Shown in pieces: positions 46,957-58,913 of a stretch of 64,000 bases of DNA (within the stretch, counting starts at the first letter, position 1; each line of letters opens with the position of its first letter). Made by a program: the position numbers and the translations under genes. The stretch lies in contig CM074804.1 in the NCBI GenBank assembly GCA_037447605.1, forward strand, positions 3,827,165-3,891,164, read 5' to 3'. The notes beneath the pieces are model-generated. The model did no database searches. It was not told the origin of the DNA and was given only the letters and a program-made list of their open reading frames with translations. The DNA comes from Zygnema circumcarinatum (Eukaryota; Streptophyta; Zygnematophyceae; Zygnematales; Zygnemataceae).

Positions 46957-49900
46957 TCACGACACCACTTTCTGAAGAGACGCAAGTTCCAATCTTGGTT
47001 GCAAGCTGGTTTCCTCTCCAGCCCTCGCTACCTCACAGCTTACTGACCCTCTCAAGGCCATGGCTGCAACCGACAAAAACCTTTTCGAGCGCGGGCAGGC
47101 AGGCGTCTCATCAAGGACTCTGAACCCTAACCTTTCCAGGGTGCTTCTAATAGGAAATCCTGAAAAGAAAACGTAACGGCGAGCCCGCCCCCTAAGGTGC
47201 TTCAGTATTTCTACAATCACTTCTTCTTCCACCTTCACAAAGCGATTGAAGGGTAGATTAGTAACTATGCAGTCACCTACAAAAAGAGTCTTCCGAGCAT
47301 CCATAAGGTTCAAGCTAACCGTCGCATTTCTAGGTGGAAACTCCTGCTTGGGCTCCGAGTCTCTCCTCTCCATATCCAAGCCATCCATGCTCGCCTTTGC
47401 ATCATCTTTTGACACTTCAGTGCTCTCAGTTTCCCACAGATGTGTCCATGCGTGAAATTTCTCAGAGTCATCGCTTGCTTTGAGCTGAAAAAAAGGACTA
47501 CTGGACGATTCCTCCTGCCATAGATTTCCAAAGTTGAGATCTCCAGCGCTGGCATCCAACGGCTGAGAGGGCCTCCTATGGAGAGGGAGAGCATGGCGAG
47601 GATTGTGGGGGCCATGGATGGAACAAGCTTCGCCCCAATTCCGCACAACCTCGATTCCAAAGTACGAAAAGTTTTGAAACGCAAATTGGAGTATTCCGAG
47701 GTGCAGATCTGATCCAAAAGTTTTTACTCCTCTCCTGCATACCCCCACCACCATTTCCCTCAACGCACATCAGACTGGCTTTGTGTGACCAAAAGTACAT
47801 GTCCCTTTCCTAAGAACTCGAAAGCATATTCAAACGCTTATATTTAAACGAAGCATATTCAACGCTTATATCGCCAAGAATGCGCGAGGCAGGAAAGCGT
47901 CGAAGAGATTTAGGATCGTGGCAGCCCTTCCTCGAGGGCCTTTCGCATATGCACACACAAATTAACAAAACCTAAAATAACCATACCAGGCAAAACAAGA
48001 AATTGACCTATGCTTGCAGAATACAATGAAATAACAATAGCGTTATGCCTGCCTAAACATGCTGTACTCCCACATATAGCTTAAAAACTGCAATGCGCAT
48101 AGTGCAGTTCTGTTTCAGTTTAGCTATGGAGGCTATGGAGTATAGCAGTTGATTGAAGAGTGAACCAAAGGCTGTGTTGAACCACACCTGAAAGCCTCAA
48201 AAGGAATGGTGCCGGAGCCACAGCATGGGTCCAAAAGAGTGCCACCTGGCAGCCCGAACACGTGTAAGGGAGCGGAGATTACTTGATATGTTGGTTAGTC
48301 TCCGCATAAAGAAGTTCCCAGCAGATCTGGAAAATGAGTACAACGCAGATGTTGGCATGAACATGACCCATCAGCAACAGCAGCCCATACTTCAACCTCT
48401 CGCCAATGACTCTTGGCATTATTAGTGATCTAATGTGCAAAAGCTCCTACTTATTCTCCTTCGCCTCGAACAGCTTTCAAGACAATGGGATGGACTCACG
48501 ACGAGTGTTTGTGGTGAGAGGTCCACCTGGAAAGGCCGCAATATTCACCGCTGCTGCCGCAAGCTCAGCAGGAAGACCACCGCTGCATGGCACAAACAAG
48601 AGAGTGTGAGCACTTTCTCTCAAACTGCTTTTCAATCATCCTAAATTGCTTTCATTCAAGAGTCATCTGGCTTGGCAGGTCAAAGTACTGAAAGCTGACC
48701 AATTCAATAACGAAGCAAACATTCTCTGAACATTCTATTCTGCGTTTAGCCCCTCACAGCGTAGACACGTGTCCAGGACGCGAAGTTACCTCCATTGGTG
48801 GGGCGCATCGCTGAAGGATGCCTCAGGGACACGTGGCGCAAAGATCACGGGGCCAAAAAGATATCTGCATTCAAGAAAGTTCTCCACCATCTCGAGCGGC
48901 AGTTGGTCACAGCTGCTTTCTCGGCAATTTCAAGAATTTAATGGTACCAAACTGAGCCACATCGAAAGCGTAAAAGGTGTAGTTGAACAAATGGTTTGTC
49001 AATATCTCTTTCAACTCTTTTAACTCCAATTACTTGCGTTAATCAGTGCGGGGCCCACCAACAGACTTCTCACCCATATCCTGTCTCTAAGACCGAAAAA
49101 TGTGGACAAGAGTGGGTCCCCTTTTCTCCTGCAGCGGACTTTGACCGAAGTGCTGCAGTTAACTTCGCTTTAAGACCTGGACATCCATAAAAAAATGGAA
49201 TGAGCAACTTCAAGATTGACTTGACTGTCAGAGGGCATAATATGTCATTTCCTGCATAGGATATTCCAGAATAGCTTCTTTCTATCGGTCCATTCTCTCT
49301 CTTTCTTGAAAAGCTTGAAAAAAAAAGGGTTCTTGGAAAATGATGACCTTGGAACTCACTACAGTCATGTACTGCATTCGCCTTTCAAATATACAGTCGG
49401 CTAAAAGGAATCAGAAATCGACAGATCTCAAGCAAGTCAGGAAACAGCAATCATTCAGTACATGAAGTTAATCACTAATCTTATCTTCTTATACTCTTCT
49501 GTTTATGGCGAGTTAAGTTTGAGACTGGTAAGCATGAGCACAACTCGCCTGTGACGCATTATCACCGTTCACATAAAATTGGCTACAAGCCATTGAGTAG
49601 GGCGGGGGCATATACTCAAGCGAGGCAACCGCTCCGGAGCAGGAGAGAGGCATTCATGTGACACGCGGCAGCCGGAGAGAAGGCCTCCCAACTGCAGACT
49701 TTGCACTGCCTCTATGAGCTCCTCCGCTGTTCGTCCCGCAGCTAAAGGTTCCATCTGAGCCCAACACAAGCATTCCGTAACAGGTTTAACTTCACAAGGT
49801 ATGTGGTCTACTAGCATCGTTCAAGAGCCCAAAGTATCTCGGAGGAAACTACAACCTCGGATACTGCATTGTCAACGTCACTCTTCTCAAGAATGACAAA

Positions 49901-51279
49901 CCAGATTTTTTAATGACATTGCCAACCTGTGAAGTGCCTGTCTATCAGTCGGAACTCGAGAAGGTGCGAACTTCACAGGTTTACGCTACATTTCAGAAAA
50001 TCATAATAGCAATTGGAAATGGAAAATGTACTTCTGGCTTCACACAGAAAAACCTTCAGAGGGGCATCAACGTTACGCAGCAGCTGAAGTAGAATACCTA
50101 ACTCAATCAGGATAATGGTCTCTATGTGCAAATTTTCATGGCAGAAATTTCATTAAGGAACATGACGAAGTTCATTTTTGAGTTTGGATACAGGTGGCCC
50201 GGGCAAACATATCCTTTCTCTGACCTACCTTCAAATTCTCAGCTGATTAGTCGACTGTTAGACAGCGCATCATGAAACACGACCACGGAATAGCACGCAC
50301 CACAACGTTCTCTTCATGGCCCTCACATAGTTTCACTATCAGAAATAAAACCTAAAGCGCATTTCTCCAGATGAAGATACTACGAGGTCGGATAGCACAC
50401 AACTGCCTTTACCGCAAAGCGCAGACCAGACATCCAGGAAAGTCGACGGTGAATTTCTTCTCTCATCCAGCTCTCAGGCATGCCATACAGCGACATCTCC
50501 CTGAGCACTTCAAAGCCCATGAATTCAGCTTCAAGTCGGAAAGCTGGTGCAAAAACGCGATGCCGGCTTGTAACAAGGACACGCCATAGCTGGACTTTAA
50601 CCACCTTCTCCTGACTTTGGGCAAGAGCTACAGCACATCCATTATGCTGTTCTACTTGATCCCACCCTGTTCGTCCTGCATTGTTTGTTCGAAGATTCCC
50701 CATAAAAATGGCCAAATTCTCTTTAGTGATGCCCTCTCTCCTTGCATGCTTCAGCCAGAGAGGAACCTCCTGAGGAAGAAAGAGGGGCGAGGAAGGAAAG
50801 CGGCCTCCAAGGCCCGCGCAGCGTATGCGCGATCCAAAACCTGGCCTCATCTCAAAATGCGAAAGGGAGGATGGCCAAAGCGTCGGATATCGGTCTTTTA
50901 AAGCTCGAGTTGAAACAAATGGGGCTTCTTTACTACTGAAGGCAGAGTGCAAAGTGCGGCGAAGCGAGGAATGCCGGAGGGGAATTTGCCTCCTCCCAGA
51001 CATAGGGAGGATGCCGGACACATTTTGGGAGCTCGCAATGAGCGTAGGCAGAAGGAAACGCTGGTCCAAGAGGATGGCCATGGCGCCGCTCTTGCCAGGA
51101 GCTACGTTACGTTTAAGCGCGAAGATTAGGTCAAAAGTGGCCTGCTGTACAGCGGCCATCACCAGCAGCCATTGAACTCCAGGCCAGGCGGTTGATCTGC
51201 ATCTGCAAGCTCCGCAAACTCCGACGCTTAAGATACTTATGCAGCTGTAGGGTATCGTTTTCTGTAGCTCTCTTCCCAT
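46957..51279 (-). CDS. UPF0020/THUMP-type RNA guanine-N2 methyltransferase family protein
   Basis: Predicted SAM-dependent RNA methyltransferase, probably acting on tRNA or snRNA guanines. Exons: 51279-50413, 49754-49616, 49176-49074, 48912-48790, 48582-48527, 48245-48188, 47734-46957; phases close to 707 aa. SAM motif I is LLDPCCGSGTIPFEAF (about 433-448), preceded by SGGLPAELAAAAVNIAAFPG. The acidic loop GVKTFGSDLHLGI follows. The catalytic N/D-L/P-P-F/Y motif is VTNLPFNRF (about 607), and the domain ends SGFPIRSTLERLGFRVLDE, RSKRFLSVA. About 105 residues of Ser/Glu/Pro-rich sequence are inserted between the acidic loop and the NLPF motif. The N-terminal 370 residues should hold a THUMP-like domain, but I cannot see it clearly. 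Exon 1 is joined on phase only and is the weakest part. The third exon's acceptor has an alternative at 49158. Confidence 0.72.
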
Positions 51280-52219
51280 CTCCCTTCAGGCTTGAGGCGC
51301 GGTGAACCCAAGCCCATTGCGAGAGTGTGTATATGTGTGTGTGTGTGCGTGCTCTACGGTGCGGTACTGCAGCCTCCCGACTGCAGCCTGCAGCCTGCCA
51401 CCCCGCTCTGGGCTCCGCGTCCCGTCCTGTCCCGTCCTGTCCCGTCCCGTCCTGTCCCGTCCCGTCTCAGCAGCAGCAGCTCGCAGCAGCGGCGGGAGGC
51501 GAAGCGGAGGTGGAGGCAGCCAGCCGCCTTGCCATGGCCAGCCAGCCAGCCAGAGTGCCGCACCTGCGTACGGCGGGCCGGGGTCGGCCACGTGGTCGGA
51601 TATTGTACGGCATTCCAGCCCCCAGTGTACGGCAGGCGTACGGCAACGGGCAGGGGTACGGCAGTCACTCTCATCACCACTGACTGACTAACGGAGGTGA
51701 CGGCGCGCCCGCCGGAGGTGCCTGCCGCGCGCCTTCGCGGAAGCCCGCGGGCGGGCAGGGGCGGGGGCGGACGTGGGCTTGGGGTGGGGGGGAAGGAGGG
51801 GCACGGGGGGCACGGGGGGCACGGGGGGCACCGGGGGGGGGGCATGCCCCGGGGCACGGAAACCCGGTGACTAGTTACTGTTCGTACCATTCGCAATTTT
51901 CGTACCTTTTTCGTACAGTTCATACTTTGCGCACGTCTTTTCGTACTGTACTTGGTCCGGTTTTAAACTGTCCGATGCGGTCACGTGACGGGCGCGAGCA
52001 GGGGCACGCCTCGGGCCGGCCCGCGCCCCCCCCCCGCCCTGGCACCTATAGGGCGGACGCGTCGCCCGGCCTAGTGGCGCCCACGTGGCGCCCTCTCCGC
52101 CTCACAGCACGCCGCCCGCCCGGGCCCGGCTGCCCCCCACGTGGCTTGCCCCCGTCTTGGCTCGGCCCCGCCCGCCGGAGGGTTGGTCTGTGCCTGCGGG
52201 GAGAAGCAGCGCGGCAGCC
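51280..52219. promoter_or_regulatory. Divergent promoter region, GC-rich
   Basis: 940 bp between the methyltransferase and LON-RING starts. It contains GT repeats (51337-51350), CCCGT(C/CCTGT) pentamers (51420-51468), G runs (51770-51850), a tight row of TTCGTAC motifs (51888-51945), and CACGTGG G-boxes at about 51589, 52082 and 52138. A TTTTAAAC at 51960 is the only AT-rich core candidate. Ala/Pro/Arg-rich frames here are artefacts. Confidence 0.5.
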
Positions 52220-55200
52220 ATGGACAGCGCGGGGCAGACAGGCGCAGGAGCGGAGCAGCCTCTGCTGCCTGTGGGGAGGCAACGCGGCGACATGGCTGCT
52301 GCCGGCGGACCAGAGGAGCCTTTTGCCTTCGCGAACCGACTGGCGCTTCTGCAGCTTGGTCGCGACTCTGCAGGACCCGATGACACGCCTTGCACGGTAG
52401 CTGGAATGCTCAGGGACGCCTCTTAGAGTTAGGGTTAGGGTTCGGTTTAGGAAAACAGCGCTTTTTCATAGAGTTCGATGGAATTGGAATTCAACCGTTT
52501 GGCGGAGGCTCTGCTGCCATAGCTCTGTTGGTGGGTGTCGTGAATTCTGGGAGAGAATGGTGGGTCATTTCTGGCATGGGCGAGGCGAGGGTTGCAGAGC
52601 AGCGCATGGGTGGGAACGTTGGAAGAAAAGACCTTGGCCATGGCCAGCGCAGGCGATGACAAGCAGAGGGAAGGCGAGACAGCTGCTCTCCTCCTTCAGG
52701 AGGGCAATGCTGCGTTTCATGCAGCAAAATATGAGGAGGTGCTTCTGCATTCTCTTCTCGAAGTTTTCTTGGTGATAGTCTGTAAGAGATGACTAAGATG
52801 TGTCGCAGATCGTCGAGGAATTTCCAGTGTGTAAGTCCTTGGTCACGGTTCTTCTGGAAGTGTTAGGATCCTTTTCAGAGGTGAGTACTGCTTTGGTGAT
52901 ACGGCTTATTGGAGTCTTGCAGGCCGTTGAAATATACTCACGTGCCCTAATTGCCCAGTCTCCACATACCTTCGTTTTGCTCAGTAATCGCTGTGCAGCT
53001 TTCTGCAGGTACGTAGTCTTCGCCAAGACCTTCACAGTTTGGATTTTTTTTGTGTATAACGGCTAATTCATGTTTGGTATGCATCGTCTCACACTGCCTA
53101 TGGGCCTCGGGTGGTCGCACGAGGTCCCTTGAACAGTCTGAGCAAGCGGCTACGGGAAATACCTGCAGAGCAATCAGAGAGGAGGGCACTATATGGGCTT
53201 GATCCAATGGCTCTCGCGCAGGTGAGTTTGCACTGATGAAAGTGGTAAGCAGTAAGCCAAAGGTTGAGACTAGAATGCAGGCAGCTAACCTGGTGATGGT
53301 TGTATGGGGTCATGGTGGATTCAGCTCGCTCTACGGGATGCGGAGAAATTGGTGAAGCTCACAAAAGAGTGGCCAAAGGCGCATTTTCGCCGGGGGTGTG
53401 CCTTGCAATTGGTGAGAATGATCTATCGCATTTCTGGTATTCTCTGTTGGAGAAATGGCTAATTTTGAAGCACAACGAGATATTGAAGGTAAGGATGTGG
53501 TCTTAAACCAGAGGCCTGGAGGGAGTGCAGCTGGAGCAGTATGATTCGGCAAGGGAGGCGTTCTTGGATGGGCTGCAGCTGGACTGGACCAAGTAAGCTA
53601 ATAATGCATTGTTAGTTCAAGGAGGTTGGTAAGAGAGAGACTCTCAGCAGTCATAATTCGGAACTTGAAGGCCATGGCTCCGGGTAGCTGAGAAGGGTGC
53701 TGGCCCTGACGTTACTGCGATAGGGATTTCTGAATTCCAAGACTCGCCAAGAATTGGAATTGGGCTGTATGTGACTGTGGCGCAAGGGCCAACTTGTGCA
53801 GCAAACTGCTGCAGGAGGCTCTATCTGCTTTGGATGCGGAGTTCGATCAGGATGGGCGGAAGCTTTTGGCAGGGGCGGGCAGCAGCTCCAAACGCAGAAG
53901 GGGTAGTCTGCAGCAGGCCGACGAGTTTGACTGCTCGCTCTGCCTGAAGCTGCTGTATAGCCCTGTAACTACTCCCTGCGGTGCGCTTTCTACAACTTTC
54001 TTGGAGCTGCAACATGTATTGCAGACTGGGAATTGTATGCAGTGTATTGCAATAATGGTGAGCTGGGTTTTCCAGATTGAATGAACAGAGCGGAGGAAAA
54101 TGAGAAGTGACAGCTTGATCTGGGTTTTGCATGCAGGTCATAGCTTCTGCCGTTCTTGTCTTGTGCAAGCGCTCGATCACGGTAAGGAATGCCATAGTTA
54201 CGGCGCTTGCTCTGCAGTCTGAAGAAAAGGGAAAGGGCCAAGAAAAGGAGGGTTGGGTTTGTAAGTCTTGGCAGAGGGGGATGTGCTGAGGCGGAAGCAG
54301 AGGGGGGGGGGGTGCAGGAAACAAGTGCCCTGTGTGCCGCACTGTGCTACTTTTGAATGCCAAGAGCTATCCTGTCAGGTGAGCTGCACTGAACCTTGCC
54401 ATGGCACTCTGTGAAGGTGCACGGAGATTAAAGTACTTTCACCTCGGGCCAGCAGGGACAGTTAAAAAGGCGTAATCGACAATCTAGCTGGTTCAGTAAA
54501 CATAAAATATTACAAGTTTGTCAATCAAATTGTATATTGCATTCAGTGATGTGTTTTTTCCATTCATTGGAGAAAGGCAGCTGAAATTCGGAGCTCTCGT
54601 CGAGTCCGAGGGCAGTGTGACTCTGCAGACAATCCTGCAGCGCCATTTTCCGGAGGAGTATAGTGAGCGAAAGCAGGAGATGGATGCCGTTGCTCTCGTG
54701 GGCAGGGAGGTCAGTACTCCTCGTGCAAGGGTTTATGGACCTTAGGAAGGTTGGGGCTGTCATTGGCGAACATTTTCAACAGGTCAAGGATAAGGTAGTG
54801 TGGGAAATAGTGGGAAAGGGAAAGCGTAGCTGTGATTAATGCTCGCGGAGCATGTGTATGTACAGGTTCTTCCAATGTTTGTGATGGATGTGGTCCTGCC
54901 GGGACAAAAGATGGCGTTGAATATTTTTGAGCCGCGGTATCGCCTCATGGTGCGGCGCTGCATGGAGGGAGATCACAAGATGGGTATGGTGAGTCACATC
55001 AGATAGTGCAGGGGAGGGACATGCTTGTGGACGCAGTTGCATGCTATACACTTTTTAACCACTCAAAACTCTAAACACTGTCGAAGTCCTAACATGCTTA
55101 TGCATGGTGGATGTCTGCAGGTTGGCATCGATCGGAGTACCCGCATGCCGGCTGATGTCGCATGCGAGGTGGTGATTCGCGAGTGAGTTACAGGTGCCAT

Positions 55201-56966
55201 GCTGTCCAGGGGCTGCGTCCTGCTGCCTAATACATCCTCTTTCCCTGTTCTCATCTCTTCTCTTTCTCCTGCTGCTGGTTGGAGCAGGTGTGAGCCCCTT
55301 CCAGACGGTCGTTTCTATTTGGAAGTAAATTCACCACTCCAGAACGCTCGCATCTGGTGAACGATTGCCATTAGTGAAGAGTTTCAACCGGCCTGTGGAA
55401 CATGCAGTAATTGGTTGGACTCAGCGGGAGGTTTTTGTGAGGCATCCTTTTGTTGAGCAGCTGCCGAAGAGGGCCGTTATCCTCGGCAGTAGTAAGTATA
55501 AATATCAATAGTTTCTGCCTGCTTCCAGACAGTTACGATGATTGGAAATGGAATGGTTGGGCCGCAGGTTGAGGGCCAAAGGCGGTGCCGCATTGTGCGC
55601 AGCTGGGAGCAGGATGGGTAGGCCCTGCTTCCCACAGGACTCCTCTATATTGCAGAAACTGGCATATCTCATCTCCTTGTGTCCTTGCCGTGGCTTACAT
55701 TAGCAGTGGAAGTTATGGCTGCAGGTATCGTGTGGGGCAGGTGGAGTGTCTGGCGGACACTCTGCTAGAGCCGGGCTCAGACAGAGCTGCTCAGGTGGGG
55801 CAGCATCTCATTTTACATGAGGGAGAGTGTGCACGAGTGTTGATGCAGACAAGAGTAAGTGAGTGAGTGTGGGGTGTTCGCTTTCTTTGCAGGCAGAAGC
55901 TCTGGCAAAGACAGCTGCAGAGCTTGCACAGACATGGATGACACGCCTGCAGGAGGCAGCACGCAGCAGTAAGTGCTTATGTTTTTGAAAACTCTGGAGA
56001 CATTGGAATTTTAGAAGCCATTGAGGGATCAAAGTTGTGAACTACACAAGGAGGAAGAATAAATTTTTATGTTTCCATGAAGAGTGCTGAGAAGAGGAGT
56101 GCGTGCAGGTCGGCAAGGGCGGCTTGCGGAAGTGATCCGGCAGTCAGGAGACATGCCACCGCCGTCTCAAGTGGAACGCCTTAGTTTCTGGGTAAGTTTC
56201 ATGAAAGCAGACCGGGCCCTTGATCTATACTCTGCATTGAGATGGCCCTTACCATCTGGGAAAGCATGTGTGGGTGACAGCTAGCAAACCTCTTGCTGGT
56301 GGGAGCGGAGGAGAAGCTTAACTTAATGCGTATGACAGACACTATTGAGGTATGTGGAGAGGAGAGGGGAAGGGGGGAGGTTTGCGGAGAGGAGGGGAAT
56401 GGGGGACGAGTATGTGTAAAGGAGAGGGAAAGGAGGGGAGGTATGTGGAGAGGAGAGGGAAGGGAGGGAGGGAGATGTGTGGAGAGGAGAGGGAAGGGAG
56501 GGAGGGAGATGTGTGGAGAGGAGGGAAGGGGTGGGGGGGGAAGTATGTAGAGAGGAGGGGAAAGGGGAGGTGTTTCTTTTTCTGATACTCTTCTTTATTA
56601 TTTAAAGGAGAGGGTGATGGAGGTATGTGGAGAGGGGGGGAAGGTGGGGGAAAGTATTTGGAGGTGAGGGGAAGGAGGGGTGGGTGTGTGTGGAGAGGGG
56701 AAGGAGAGGGAGGCATGTGGAGAGGAGGCGAGGGCGGGAGAGAGGTATGTGGAGAGGAGTGGGGGGTTGGTGGGGGAGGTATGTGGAGAGGGGGGAATGG
56801 GGGGAGCGGTATGCGGAGGTGCTGGGTAGGGGGCGTCTTTGGCACTAGAGGCAGAGCGAGGAAAGGGAGCTGAAAGGTGGGTAGTGCGGCTGTGTGAGTG
56901 CAGCGCTTGACTCGGGAGATTGAGTATCTGCGAGCGGACCATTCGCAGTATTGCCGTTTGCAATAA
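52220..56966 (+). CDS. TPR-RING-LON domain protein (LONRF-like E3 ubiquitin ligase)
   Basis: Predicted E3 ligase combining TPR, RING and Lon N-terminal domains, as in animal LONRF and Arabidopsis At1g18660-type proteins. Nineteen exons: 52220-52396, 52598-52738, 52923-53008, 53137-53221, 53325-53411, 53531-53592, 53802-53980, 54137-54181, 54318-54378, 54616-54709, 54866-54988, 55121-55182, 55288-55324, 55568-55617, 55725-55794, 55893-55968, 56109-56191, 56281-56349, 56904-56966; 549 aa. TPR region about 75-212 (LLQEGNAAFHAAKYEEAVEI, HFRRGCALQLLEQYDSAREA). RING 257-294: CSLC, PCGHSFCRSC, CPVC, a complete C3HC4 set. LON about 340-528: NIFEPRYRLMVRRCMEG, CEPLPDGRFYLEVEGQRRCR, ANLLLVGAEEKLNLMRMTDT. 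Exon 1 is the least certain; an ATG in exon 2 at 52638 is an alternative start. The intron before the last exon is a minisatellite. Confidence 0.92.
56345..56840 (+). repeat. Purine-rich minisatellite in last LON-RING intron carrying 5' splice-site copies
   Basis: The intron 56350-56903 consists of about 13 degenerate 30-40 bp units of the form GAGGTATGTGGAGAGGAGAG, then GGAAGGGNGGGAG. The first unit overlaps the real exon 18 donor (TTGAG|GTATGTGGAG). At least five further units keep an intact GAGGTATGTGG. An insert with TTATTTAAAGG at 56595 interrupts the array. Confidence 0.88.
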
Positions 56967-58336
56967 GCCCCCTGCCTTCCGGGTGCTTGCCAGCAAAAGC
57001 GGTCAATGTATTGGTCATTACGGACATTCTCGCGCCAGTTCTGCCTGAAGCTGTCTCTACGTGGAGGCTTTGGAGGGAGTTTTCCTATTTGACTATAGGA
57101 GTAAAGCTGCAAGGTGGTACTTGGTTCCATTCTTTATCCCATCTCATGCTTCACATCTAGCTGAGGCTGGAGGCACGGTAGGCTTAGACTCAGAGACGGT
57201 GGTAGCGATGACGACCGCCTTGAAGGATTCAATTGACTCTACTGCAAGTGTCAAGTTGATGAAAAGGGGGGGAGAGCGAGGGAGAGGCCCACAGAAGGGA
57301 AAGAGGCGGAATGGCTTATGTAGCATTAATGTACGAATACCACGGCGGTAGCAGGAAGTAGCCTGATTCATTAGAGAGAGATCTGTGTGTATAGACATGT
57401 ATAGCAGAACCTCACTATTGACAAAATTGGAAATTCCCTTTGTGGATACGTTGTCTGTTGGTGACTCTGCTGCAACTGCTTTTGTAATGTTTTCCTTTTT
57501 TTTTTTTTTTTTGAAGTCGGACTCATTCGCGGGAAAGCATGTGGTGATGCATGAGTGAAGGCGATTGTAAGACGCCTTAAACGTTGGAGTGGAAGCAAAC
57601 TCAGGAGTCAAGCGGAAAAAAATGGCATTCCAACACATTCGAAATCTTGTCACGCTCGACCTCACTTTCATTTGCTGGCGAGCTCACCATCGCCCTCCGC
57701 CACATCGCGCATATGCAGTATGAAAAGATTTAAGGGCGGCGATTCCTCTTTGAAGAGACCAGAGCGATGTGCCTGCACCGGGTTACGTACACCACCTTTT
57801 GCGGTAGCAGTGATCCCCGCCACTGCACCGGTAGTCGTTCCAGAGCTGCCCCCGCAGGCACCTGCCGGCCCGAAGCATCGCGCAGGGTCAAGCAAGCACC
57901 GCCATGGCCGGTAGCAGCGATGGCCCACCACTCCTCGCGGGGGCGGCACCAGGACGAGCCCTCTACCGCCGTCCGTCGGACAGCGCAGCTGCCCGCACGA
58001 ATGGCAAATAGCGGATCCTGATTGGCGGCAATTCCCTGCTCGCACGGGCCGCAGCAGCGCAGGCAGAAACCGCTTCTTGAGTTTGCCTCTCTGAAGAAAG
58101 ACCTTCCTCGCTCAGACCTCGCTGCCTCCTCTGAGTCCCCCCCTCCTGCCGCTATGCGCCCATGCCTCCCTCCCGGCAGCAGCCTGAGTACGGCTCTGCC
58201 TCTCTCCTGCTGCCGGACAGAGCCCATGCCATGGCCATGGCGCTCGCTCACCCACGAACCCTCCTCGAAGCTTCGCCCGACTCTCCTCCGTACGGACCCA
58301 ACCCTCAGATTTTTTTCGTACACGTTCGTACAACTA
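56967..58336. other. Convergent intergenic region, left of the MITE
   Basis: 1.4 kb with no gene recognised. It contains a polyT run (57497-57513) and a GC-rich segment (57770-58200). A minus-strand open frame there reads well for about 110 codons but lacks family motifs. The TPR-RING-LON 3' UTR probably lies at the start. Confidence 0.5.
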
Positions 58337-58913
58337 CAGTGGGGGGTCCTCGTATTTACCACCCCAAGGAGTGCGTCCTCAATATTTTCGCCCCGATTTT
58401 GCCGAAACCACCTTTTTGTACGGTAACTTGTGTTAGCCGTACTATTCATACTGTTCGTACTAGCCGTACTATATGTACTAGCCGTTACGGGCTTCCGCAA
58501 AACTCACCTAATCTCCCCGCTCGTGCCGCCGTAAGAGGCGCTCGCCCTTCTCCCCTTCTTCCTGGCTTCGATACGATACGACACGGAACGATCGGTACGA
58601 TACTTTACGATACTAGGCGATACGATACGAAACGCCCCGATATGGTATTGTCCGTACGAGCTGTACGAGCTGAGGCGAACAACAGAAAGCGGAAAACTAC
58701 GTCTATGCGTCACGATATGTCACGATACGATACGATGCTAAATGATACAGTACGATACGGTACGATATGGTACGGTACGATACGTACGGTCCAACATGAA
58801 CTCTAACATAATACCGCCCGTCTATTCGTAACACGAACCTTATATATGCAAATTTAATATTTTCGCCTCATTTTGCCCGGAACCAGGGTGGAAAATATGA
58901 GGACCCCCTACTG
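58337..58913. mobile_element. Tc1/mariner-like MITE with TA target duplication
   Basis: The left end CAGTGGGGGGTCCTCGTATT TACCACC and the inverse of the right end CAGTAGGGGGTCCTCATATT TTCCACC match over about 28 bp. Similarity continues inward (AATATTTTCGCC and GATTTTGCC-like blocks). TA flanks both ends (58335-58336 and 58914-58915), the hallmark of Tc1/mariner insertion. The 577-bp body has no transposase; it is filled with GATAC/CGTAC simple repeats, so it is non-autonomous. Confidence 0.82.
58565..58790. repeat. (GATAC)n-type degenerate array
   Basis: Repeated TACGATACGATACG with many substitutions, inside the MITE. An oppositely oriented array of the same motif (ATCGTATCGTA) lies at 63255-63420. 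Confidence 0.8.

Noticed and set aside
51292-52400. Several overlapping frames of 100-190 codons
   Set aside because: GC-rich promoter DNA with pentamer repeats. Only the 52220 frame connects in phase to the TPR-RING-LON exons.
52800-53066. Frame in a TPR-RING-LON intron considered as an extra exon
   Set aside because: Joining exon 2 directly to exon 3 restores the TPR motif (AKYEEAVEIYSRAL), so added sequence would break it.
56342-57130. 262-codon minus-strand Pro-rich frame
   Set aside because: It is the antisense of the intron minisatellite; the PPPFP-type repeats mirror the purine units.
57730-58500. 256-codon minus-strand frame before the MITE
   Set aside because: It has no recognised domain and overlaps simple repeats and the MITE end. 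A real exon around 57770-58060 is possible but unsupported.
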